Assembly: GCA_003999685.1 (NCBI GenBank)
Contig: CP021222.1
Span: 1,426,001-1,490,000 of the forward strand
Direction of reading: 5' to 3'
DNA: 64,000 nt
DNA from: Taiwanofungus camphoratus
Taxonomy: Eukaryota > Basidiomycota > Agaricomycetes > Polyporales > Taiwanofungaceae
Shown here: piece after piece, positions 54,401 through 64,000 of the stretch
How positions within the stretch are numbered: the stretch's first letter is position 1
Layout: each line of letters starts with the position of its first letter
The notes under the pieces: generated by a model
Told to the model about the DNA's origin: nothing
What the model saw: only the letters and a program-made list of their open reading frames with translations
Databases searched by the model: none
Program-made: the position numbers and the translations under genes

Positions 54401-57400
54401 ATGTTTGAGGGATCTTCGTCGGTTTCGAGTTCGAGAAATAGCTTCCCGCAGTATCATTTTCACGGGCTTGCAGTTACTCAAACAGACTCACAATACGAAG
54501 GGCAAGTTAGGGGCGGTGATTCACAGAAAGAGAACGCTGCCTCTGATTCTCCGGTTCATTCTTCGTCTATCGAAATGAATCCTTCAAATACGTTTGTTGA
54601 TATTCACCTGCTGAAATGAGCCACTGTCTTATGCATATTATTTTCAGCACAGCTATTGTTACAAAAGAACAGCGTCAGATCACAAAGGACATAATCTCCC
54701 GAGTTCCATTGAGCAATCCTGGCACATCGTCCATCAAGACAGCAAAAGCAGTATCCTTTGTCTCTCCAGTCGCATCTATCCAAACCACGCCACAGCGTCA
54801 AGGGAACGTAATACGCACAAACACAGCCCCTGCACACGGTATATCGCGAGCCCGGAAACAGAGATCACCTTCTCCCGCATCCCAGGATTCCTTTGTGGGG
54901 CCATTTTCGTACCGAGACCCGGAGAGGCTCTTCCTCGAGAGTACAAGGGCATTCAACGTGCCATTATCTGAGCTGGGGTGCCCGACTGCGAATATTGAAG
55001 AGACATTAATATCGTCATCCTCCCGCATGTCTCCCATGTACGTAGATGCGCCAAAGGGACGTCGAGTTGCTGCTCCCATTCCTGGGCGTCCTCTTGGGTG
55101 CAGCGGCGAAGTCCTCGTCGCGGCCACTCCCTCAAATTCTTCGACTTCAGACAGCTCTCAGGGTGCATCTTCTCAACAGCCGAATGATAATCTCGCGCAG
55201 CTGCATGACTCAGGATCACCTCGACAATGCGCAGATACCCAACTATCAGATCTATATCTACAGGGTCAGGCGCAAACACTGGACATAGATCATCGACCTT
55301 ACCAAGCTGGTCCATCCGCAGGAGCACAGAGCATAGGGGCTGCTACTTTTCCTTCTTCACCCGGAGATGCGTCGACTGAGCCATCCTCTTCGTACGAGCG
55401 TTTATTGAACATGGATCCGTTTGAACCTAACCTCGAGCCCCTGCCTGCAACGCAAGTAGCTACTCAGTCGCACGACCTCGAGGCAACTCAACTAATACAG
55501 CAAACCCAACTGACTCAATCAGCAGACCCCGCATGTCTCGGTCCAAGTAATGCCGACGCTTCTATGCGACCTTCCGATCGTCATGGACCATTCGACCCTT
55601 TTGTACAGCCTAATCTTCCTACCCTCCCCCCGTCCGCCCGATCGACAGACACGACAGTGACTGTTCCAAGAAGTGTGATCGGCTTAGTTGATCCCAGCAA
55701 GAAATGGCGCTTGCATGGCTATAATTTTGCGCCGGATACGTCCAATGTTCAGGCAGGCGTTTCGGCCCAAACAACCCCCCCAATGTTGTCTATTCGTCCT
55801 CAAGATACTCAACCGTCAGACATATCTGCCGTAAATGGAAGCGTCATGACCGATGTCCCAAGAGGTCTGCCGCCATCATCAATCCACCGTCAGCCGGTAG
55901 TTTCGAGAGGCACCGACGTCGGTGTAGTGCCAGATTCCGAGCCGATAGAAAGCAATGTGAGCCGGTACCGTCATCTCTCACCCTTGCCAGATGCTACATC
56001 TTCCACCACAAAGAAACTACCTGGACGATCCCGGCAGAGAAGAAGTATATCCGCAGTACTTGATGCACCCTCAGAAGGTGAGGTCATCCCAGAATCGCTA
56101 GTAGCCACGGAAGACCAACAATCTGATCGGGATGAAAACGACGAAGACGTGCCACTTGCAACCGTTGTCCAGTTGGCGCGAAAGGAGAGGAGCAAGGGGA
56201 AAGGCAGAGCTGGCATGGCTCCCAACACTCTTGATGTACCTAGCTCCCGCACTAGGACAGTCTCTAACAAAGAAACCCCCACACACCACACGGGAGTCCT
56301 CGGTCGTGGACAAAATAAGGCTAACGCTCAGTCAGTGACCGGTCAAGTCAAGGGGGCCCGTCCACGGGAGACTAGTGTCGTTCCTTCTTCCAACCCTCAT
56401 CAGGACAACGGTAGCACTTTTGTCACTACCAATTTACGGTCGACAGCTTTCAGCACGCGCAAGAGCTCTGTGCCAGCAGCTAAGGCTAAGTCACGTTCTA
56501 CCACTCCAGCATTGGCCACGAGATCTCGGAGAACATCCACGAATACCTCTTCCGATGAAGAAACCGCGGTCAGCAAGGATGCCAATGCCACTATTCCTGG
56601 AACAGATGGAGAGATGGAAATCGAGCTGGCCGATACTGACGACATGGACGTGGATAAGGAAAGTGTCGCACCCTCGGAACTTACGCGTAAAAGGAAGAGG
56701 GCTGTCTCTTCCACTTCCCGAAGGCCCACGTCAAGAGTGTCCGCAAGAGCACATAAGGTTTCAATGACAACTCCGTTAACTCGAACTAGCAAGAGGGTAA
56801 AGACATCGTCCTCTATTTCCAAAGGCGGTGATCCGACAGCTACGCGAGTTTTCGCCCTATGGAAGCAAGACGGGCACTATTACGCCGGAACCATTCACTC
56901 GCTTATTACGAGTTCTCCAGCGCGCTACCTGATCAAATTCGACGATGGCACAGAGGACACCGTAGACATTTCTAAGTTACGACTTTGCAAATTGAGCGTT
57001 GGTGATCATATCATACTCATCGAGGACGGCCAGAAAGCGGAAGTGGTCGACGATAAGCGCTTTGATGCTGAAAACACAGTTACGGTTCAAGTTGATAACG
57101 GCGACGAGCTAGAGCTCCTCGAGACTCAGTTGCAGGATGTCCGGATTGCTTCCCGGACACTATTGAGCGAATGGAAGAATCGGACACTCACCGTTGATGC
57201 AGTAACTCCTGTCGTGAGACCGAAGGCGCTCAAGAGCAGTCCATCACCGTCAAATTTGACTTTGGGAAGTGCCGGATCTATCAATCGGGGCCGCAAGCTG
57301 CTCGCCAAGACTGGACTGGTCGTCACCTTGAGTCTCGGTAACAGCAACTGGGAGAAAGAGAAGGATCGGCTCATGCAGGCTATCAAGAATAACGGAGGCA

Positions 57401-58233
57401 CAGTCATAGACGATTGGTCTCATATCTTCACTATGGAGGGAACCCACAGTCAGAACAACAAACGCTGGGTGGTACTGAAGGAAACTGTCAAATGGACAGG
57501 AAGAGATGACATTGGTCGAGTATTCCTGTTGTCCGATGATGCCAACCAGAAGCCCAAGTTTCTCATGGCGCTGGCTCTTGGTATCCCTTGCTTGTCTATC
57601 GAGTGGCTACAGCAAACCGTCAACGAGGTAAGTTGTTCGCCCGTTCCACCGCGATGTGCTCTCTTCCTCACACAAATCATACTCAACAGCGGATTGAAAA
57701 AGACTGGCAGTCTTACTTGTTGCCGGCAGGGTTTTCAGACGTTCTGAATGCTCGAGTCTCTCAGATGGTGGATCTTGACTGGGGCAACAGTATTCAGCAT
57801 CTTACTGAGATCATGTCCAATACTGTGGCCTTCAAGTTATTCACTAATCTATCTATTCTTTGTGTTGCACCGGAGTTCGTCCCTTTACCGGCAAGAATAA
57901 CCAAAAGAGTGAGTACTGTTGTATATGATCTCGCCACGAATCTCATAAGGTGGACAGAGCAGTTCCGATACCGAGAAAGCCAAAGAAGCAAGCCGAATGG
58001 TACCTCGTATCATATTATCTATGGGAGCATCCCGAGTCGAGGCAGTGCATGACATCAAACATGCATCGTCATCTGATCTCTCTCAGTTTGACTATGTAGT
58101 CGTGAAGGAATTTTCTGACGTGGCCCGCCTAACTGCTACCCTGGACTTTGCTGAGGATGTCAATTGTGTACACCTGGGTTGGGTAAAGGACTGCCTCATA
58201 GCGGGGAGGTTATTGTCTCGTCCCGAATACTAG
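54401..58233 (+). CDS. Crb2/Rad9/53BP1-type checkpoint mediator
   Basis: Exon 1 is 54401-54591, exon 2 54648-57627, with further exons to the stop at 58231-58233. The long N-terminal half is disordered with SQ/TQ sites, densest at ATQVATQSHDLEATQLIQQT (about 55450-55510), the target motif of ATM/ATR kinases. A tandem Tudor-like part follows (RVFALWKQDGHYYAGTIHSL, then YLIKFDDGTEDTV), near residues 796-900, then two BRCT repeats (GLVVTLSLGNSNWEKEKDRL and LSIEWLQQTVNE; the second ends VHLGWVKDCLIAGRLL). In yeasts such proteins bind methylated and phosphorylated histones at breaks and activate the checkpoint kinase. Domain order supports the call strongly; a symbol is not assigned. Confidence 0.87.
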
Positions 58234-58684
58234 GGTGACATCGAGGTACTTCCGCATTTTCTTTGAGGTTGCGGTGACTCGTTATGGACTTCTTCGTATT
58301 GCTACTAGCTATCGTTAATTTGCACTGCTATCTTGATTTATCCATCCATGTATCCCGCAGTCTTCAATGCGTATATGTCTTACTATAGATCAATTCTCTT
58401 ATTACATGTACCCATGACATGATGTATAGCAATGTATTATATCATATTGGTAACTCTTCCAGTGAAGGCTGGCTTCATCTTCGCTCGCGACGCTATAAAC
58501 CCACTGGGCGCTCATTGGAGAACGGCGTTTATACCGAAACAGGAAGGTGAGTCGTCGCGCTGGGTAATCTGCGCGCAAACCACGCGTCGTAGTAACTCCA
58601 CGCTCAACTTCACGGTTCAAAGACGGTGTACATCCTCGAGACTATGACAAAACGCGCTTGATTTATAGGGTACTTCAAATAATA
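58234..58684. other. Intergenic region before the chromodomain gene
   Basis: About 450 bp with no gene evident; expected terminator of the checkpoint gene and promoter of the chromodomain gene. Confidence 0.4.
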
Positions 58685-61439
58685 ATGGTTCAATCAGAGG
58701 ACGAGTATGAAGTCGGTGAGTCATCTCATTATTCGTGAGGATGGAGCTAGTCCTAGTAGTACTGATATATACATCGCAGAATCGATACAACGTGCCAAAG
58801 TTGTTAAAAACAGAGGCAAAAAGGCTTGGGTAAGCAGCTCAGCATGGTGAAGAATAGCTCTTATGATGTTAATGATACATCTCTACGACCGTCATAGTCA
58901 TACTTCGTGAAAGTGAGTATCTAGGCCTTTGGCAGGGTAATATGTATTTATTCATGGCTGTATATAATAGTGGAAAAATTTTGGACAGAAAGACAATACG
59001 TAAGTTCCAGTTGCTTGAACTATTTCATCAGTGGATCAAATTGGCCTCAATCCTCAGTCATATTTTGGCTTCGGATGTGCTGACGCGAATATTACAGATG
59101 GGAGCCTGTGGAGTCATTTTCAGGGGGCTCAGAGCATTTCATCGATAACTTCTGGAAGCGAGTCGATGTGGGTGGAAGGAATGTGGAAGACTTGACTCAA
59201 TTCGAGGAAAATGAAGAGGCGCTCCCACGCGGGCCCCCACGTATGCGTGTTATGTTGCTTACCTTTCTGACCGTCAATGACTTTTCTTCCCAGGTGGGAA
59301 GCCCAGAGACCAAAAACTCAAATCGAAGGCGAAGCCTCCTCCTCCCAACAAGTCAGATGATTCTGAGACCGAGGTTAAATCATTAATAGGGAACGAAGGG
59401 CCCCGCGGTAAAAAGCGTGTCTCTTCAGAAATTGCTCCGGGAGTAGAGGCGTCTGGCACCAAGCGACAACGTGGGCGTGTATTGGAGACGCAAGGCAATG
59501 GAGACGCCAAGCCAGGCGCTCGTGAACGAAAGGTCACAGGACAGAAGCATTCCGTTCCCCAAAGTACTTTACACTCGACACTATCAGGCAGAGCGACTGT
59601 GGCAACATCGAGTCATAAACCAGGAACTAGTCGCCGAGTTGCATCGCCTAGTCCTACGCATGGATCTAAGCGTCAGAGGACCTCTCGTGCAGACTCATCC
59701 CCGGACGAGATACTATTAAGACCGGATCAATCCAGATGTGATGCAGATCCTTCTCCGTCTATTGAAGCAATGACCGAAGAAATGGTGGAAGCCTCTCTTC
59801 AGTACCCTGACACCCCTCCATCGCCTGATGGTTCACTCTTTGACGAAAAGGAAGCTCGACTAGTTAACAAGATTCCTCACGAACACATACAGGGGGTTGA
59901 GTCGATGAAAGCTTCTGCAAGTTCATTCGGGCCCCCAACATTGCTGGTCTCCAATGCTACTCTGCCATTTGCACAGCCTTCGATTCCCGCGCATCGAGCA
60001 CGAGAGGCGAACCCCAGGGTGAAGCTACTAGATGAACCGAATCTAAGTACTACTTTTGAAGGTGCGGTTTCCGTCAAGGCCAGGCTTTTGAAAGGGAACA
60101 GCTCGGGCCGCAATGCTGTTGCTGGTTCCTCCGGCAACTCGATTTCGACATCTGAGCGCCGTACTGCGCGAATCTCAGCAGCAAAGGCTGGACCAGGACG
60201 ATCTTCAACTGGACTCCAGACACAGCGTAGTTCCCTGCTGACTGCCAAGGGAATCCTGACGACGGTGAAAGGCAAGTCCAGGCGTGCCGCCCCGAGCGAT
60301 CACGACGCAAATGGCAGAGGAAATGTATCTGAGACACTGGATGGTCCTTCCAGCGCAGATAAAACCGGCCTCGATCAAGATTACTCCGCGTTGAATATTG
60401 GAAATCCAGGAGTTGATCATTTAGGGGCAGGCGAGTCTTTGCTGCCCCCCACCGCGGAGCAGCTCTTAAAAATGGCAGGTTTGAAAGCTGCAGAGGCCCA
60501 AGCTCTTCCCGATTTTGAGGAGGACGCTCAGGGTGATTTGAATCCAGAAATTGACCAGAACATGCTAGTGCTTGACGTGTATGTATCGAAGCGCTTTGCC
60601 ATTCGTATATTTAGTGATGCAGCGCAGGCCTTGCCACAGTGGTGCTGCTGAGGAGAAACAGGCTGCTAAGGAGCCTACTGAAGTCGCCCAAAAGGACCAT
60701 GGCGCTGCTTGGAAGGTCTCTACCATTTTTGGACCTCTGTAAGTAGCCACCCAGTAGATACCATCGCAAGTCCTACTAAACACTCATCCGTGCAGTGGCA
60801 TCGGGCGGGATCTACCTCTCGTCTCCGAGAAGCAAGATACTGCTAGCTCGTGCGTTACTTTATTTCCGCCTAAGCCTCGGCATACATTGACCCATTTAAT
60901 CTAGAATGCCAGAGCGGTCTAAGCCTCCCGTCTTTCTCAGCCTTGATTCTGCTGTATCTGTACCAGTAGTTTTCAAAGACGCTCAACCATCGGGATCATT
61001 CCTAGGCTGTCTGACAAACAGTTCTCAGGGACCTCCTGGGAAGTTCTATACAGAACAGTACGCACTTGCCTTGGTGGACACCTTGCGGTCAGAAGGATCC
61101 TTTGCGAGGCTTGCGATAGATACCAGTGGGGATGAGACTCATAAACGACACTTTGAACGCTTCCGAGCACGGTTACAAGGGGGAGAGTTGGTACGTCTTC
61201 CTGCTTCTCGTCTCTGTCACAAGCCTGACAAACGTTTGCCACAGTACATTGAGATGATAGGTCTCGGGTTATTGGCTATGTGCTCATCGGATAACAAATT
61301 TCTTGGAGAGAAGCTACATATACCTGCCACCCTCTTGGGCCTCGGTGGCAGCATACTTGTTGCGCAGGTCATGATCGACAACGATTCTGCGTATGCTGAT
61401 GCTGTCATCCATGCAGATGATGTTCGTTGGTGTTCTTGA
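58685..61439 (+). CDS. Chromodomain protein (Chp1-like layout)
   Basis: Four short 5' exons join into an N-terminal chromodomain: MVQSEDEYEVESIQRAK, KNRGKKAWSYFVKWKNFG, then NTWEPVESF, with aromatic residues (the Y of EYEV, W of VKW and W of NTWEP) placed as in a methyl-lysine cage. A basic, disordered middle part of several hundred residues follows (KPRDQKLKSKAKPPPPN, SKRQRTSRADSSPDE). The C-terminus, after small introns, has a folded-looking segment (YTEQYALALVDTLRSEG, then MIGLGLLAMCSSDNKFLG) that is not a chromoshadow domain. N-terminal chromodomain, long linker and unique C-terminus recall Chp1 of the heterochromatin RNAi pathway, but only the chromodomain is secure. Exon ends after 60.5 kb are approximate. 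Confidence 0.8.
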
Positions 61440-61685
61440 GTACGGTTTCATCATTTTGTTTTCACATATTTGTCGATATGTTTTAGCCATGTGCATCTGC
61501 AGTATGCAGTATTTACTCGAATTGGTTAAATCTTGGCCGCTGATTCTGGCCCATATAATCAAGATATTATGCATCTGGTTCATGTCTGCATAAGTACCTC
61601 AAGCTCGCGGGCACGTGATGTGCGGCGCGTTTGTGGCTTAGGTCTCCTCCGCTGTTCTCTGCAACTCTATCCTTGCTTAATAGCA

Positions 61686-64000
61686 ATGCTTCGCCGCACT
61701 CCCGTAACTGCAGATGGTAAAGCTGTTGATAGACTACGAGAGAGCACTCGCATCAACAAGCCATTTAAACCTCCTACCAGCATCATTCAGCGAAACCAGC
61801 CTCAGCGAAAGAGGAAACGTGTTTCGTACAAAGGGGAACAAGCTGACTCTGATAGTTCTGGATCAGAGGGCGATGAAATCCCCCGGAAGAAAAAGAAGAA
61901 GGTAGATCAGAATGGTTTCGCCGATCGTCCGCGCGACAACAACGTCCAGCAATACCCCGTGTACAAAGTGAAACCATTCGACCAATTCTCTCGCAGGTTC
62001 TCTATTCCTGCCATGAAGAATCAGGACGGAGAGATTGTCCAGAGATCTTTGTCCAACGTCGCTCTCGGCATTCGTCCGCTCGCCAATATCATTCCGAGGC
62101 CCCTTTACGATCCTATGGAAGATCATGCCATCGTCCTATACGATCCCACAATCGACGGGAAGGAGACGGATGAAGAGAGGACAGAGAGGGTGAGGGAAGA
62201 AGCTAGGGAGCGGGCTGCTAGAGAGGCCCGAGAAAAGATGGTTGGTCTATATAACCCTCACAAAAGCCTAAAAGAACTACTAGGAGGCGGAAAGAAGAAG
62301 AAGATAGACAAGGTTGCTGTTGTTATAGATCCACGCCTTGGCAAGGTTCTCCGCCCTCATCAAGTCGAGGGCGTGAAGGTGTGTTTCTCGTCAATCAGTG
62401 ACCACAAATAGCCTAATCTGTTACAGTTCTTGTATAACTGTACGACTGGCATGATGGTTGAGAATCAATACGGGTGCATAATGGCAGACGAGATGGGTCT
62501 TGGAAAGACTCTCCAATGTATTGCCCTGCTATGGACCTTGCTTAAGCAGTCCCCGCGTGCAGGAAAAGGAACCATAGAGAAATGTATTATTGCTTGCCCG
62601 TCAAGCCTTGTCAAGAACTGGGCAAATGAACTTGGTATGTGCTTTTTACCATCATCAAGCGCAACATTGACTTTTTGAAAGTGAAATGGCTAGGAAAGGA
62701 TGCGATATCTGCTCTGGCCATTGATGGCAAAGGCGGAAAGGCGGAAATGCTGGAGAAGGTGGCAAGGTGGGTGGCGGCAGGTGGTCGCAATGTCTCACAA
62801 CCTGGTGAGCAAGTTAAGTCTGTTCAAGCCATCTTGTTACTGACAATGATTTCCAGTCATGATCGTATCCTATGAGACATTGCGTACACTATCTGCTCAT
62901 CTCGCCAATTGTACCATCGGGTTATTGCTGTGTGATGAAGGCCATAGGCTCAAGAATTCTGGTGAGTCAAATCGACGTGTTCATCGCACTAACCAAGCTT
63001 GTACTGACCGAGCTTGCACAACATAGAATCTCTCACTTTTCAGGCATTGAACGCACTCAATGTGAGACGGCGAGTTATTCTATCGGGCACACCAATACAA
63101 GTATAATCACTACACCCTTTAATTTGCACGTTTTGAGATTCTCTCTGCTAGAACGATCTATCAGAGTATTTCTCGTTGCTGAGTTTTGCTAATCCGAATT
63201 TCCTTGGGTCGAAGAACGACTTCCGGAAAAACTTCGAGCATGCCATCATCCGTGGACGTGATGCCGATGCTAGTGATGCTATAAAAGCTGAGAGCGAGAA
63301 GAAATTGAAGGAACTCGGAGGACTCGTTGCCAAATTTATCATACGACGAACCAACGATTTATTGTCGAAATATCGTCAGTCTGTCTTTCAGTCTCTTCTT
63401 TCAATGATAAGGCTGACATGGATCTAGTGCCCGTCAAATACGAGCAGGTCGTATTTTGCGGTCTCTCCCAGTTTCAACTCTCACTCTACCGCTTATTCAT
63501 CTCCTCTCCTGAGATCCAGGCACTGTTGCGAGGTGCAGATTCGCAACCTCTCAAAGCGATTAATATCCTGAAGAAGTTGTGTAACCATCCTGAATTGCTT
63601 GACCTGCCTGGTGACTTGCGCGGCTCTGAGCAACTGCTTCCGGAAGGCTTCAACGGGGCCGGCGCGAGCGTCAGAGACAGGAATCGGAGCCAAACTGTAC
63701 ACTGTGAATGGAGTGGTAAGTTCATGGTATTGGAACGGTGCGTCTGATACTCTGAGACTATTGTATTCTAAAGTAGAACGGAATATATTCCCCTCAGATT
63801 CTTGCATCATATACGCACAGAGACCAACGACAAGATTGTTCTTATCAGCAATTACACACAGACTTTAGACCTTTTTGAGAAACTTCTGCGTAGTAAGAAG
63901 TAGATCCATTTTCATTGTCGTGCTTCGCAGCCGCTAACTCGAATCAAGGTATGGCTACTTCCGACTTGATGGTAGCATGACCATCAGCAAGCGCCAGAAG
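61686..64000 (+). CDS. RAD54: Rad54-type SWI2/SNF2 DNA translocase, 5' part
   Basis: Starting at ATG 61686 ([20 protein letters not shown]), the gene runs off the window. The N-terminal domain is basic ([29 protein letters not shown]). Motifs: [10 protein letters not shown] joined to [10 protein letters not shown], Walker [27 protein letters not shown], motif [23 protein letters not shown] across an intron, [46 protein letters not shown] joined to [16 protein letters not shown] at the end. In yeasts Rad54 helps Rad51 in strand invasion. At least eight short introns are inferred. The remaining helicase C part lies right of the window. Confidence 0.92.

Noticed and set aside
1-64000. CRISPR arrays, bacterial operons or integrons
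   Set aside because: The window is eukaryotic, with spliced genes and LTR elements; no regularly spaced direct repeats with unique spacers were seen.

Overview
The window looks like nuclear DNA of a filamentous basidiomycete, most likely a mushroom-forming Agaricomycete. Host genes carry many introns of about 50-60 bp with GT..AG ends. They include a member of the basidiomycete DUF7918 family and a small lineage-expanded paralog family, and the repeats are Ty3-type chromoviral retrotransposons and a Tad-like LINE.

Bases 1 to about 26,000 are a nest of mobile elements. A very young plus-strand Ty3 chromovirus (1-6207, its 5' LTR cut by the window edge) sits inside an older minus-strand relative (6208 to about 11,727). 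That in turn abuts the 3' part of a third chromovirus (about 11,728-15,207). Further right a minus-strand LINE (15,208-15,579 and 22,554 to about 26,000) is split by a 7-kb composite (15,580-22,553). The composite holds the gag, protease and RT part of a different Ty3-type element plus an inverted copy of a 1.77-kb repeat unit; the other copy lies in the third chromovirus. Two of the chromoviruses carry an extra reading frame with CCHC knuckles downstream of the integrase chromodomain.

From 28 kb the window is host-like. In order: a small Agaricomycete paralog (28,073), an alpha/beta hydrolase (29,410), a small probably mitochondrial protein (minus, 31,003), the RecQ4-like helicase Hrq1 (31,495-36,526), a Scy1/SCYL2-type pseudokinase (minus), a cytochrome b561-type membrane protein (minus), 3-hydroxyisobutyrate dehydrogenase (plus), a second small paralog (minus, 44,880), a DUF7918 protein, a CHMP7-like ESCRT-III protein, a serine/threonine-rich single-pass membrane protein (minus), a Crb2/Rad9/53BP1-type checkpoint mediator, a chromodomain protein and the 5' part of a Rad54 homologue that runs off the window.

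Functionally, the right half is rich in genome-maintenance and chromatin genes: Hrq1 in crosslink repair and telomeres, the Crb2-type mediator in checkpoint signalling, Rad54 in homologous recombination, and a chromodomain reader. The rest is housekeeping: valine catabolism, membrane remodelling and redox membrane proteins. Several neighbours are divergent pairs with short shared promoters (31.3-31.5, 41.6-41.9 and 54.0-54.4 kb). Gene-poor stretches at 26.0-28.1, 43.1-44.9 and 45.5-48.3 kb hold nothing I can name with confidence.
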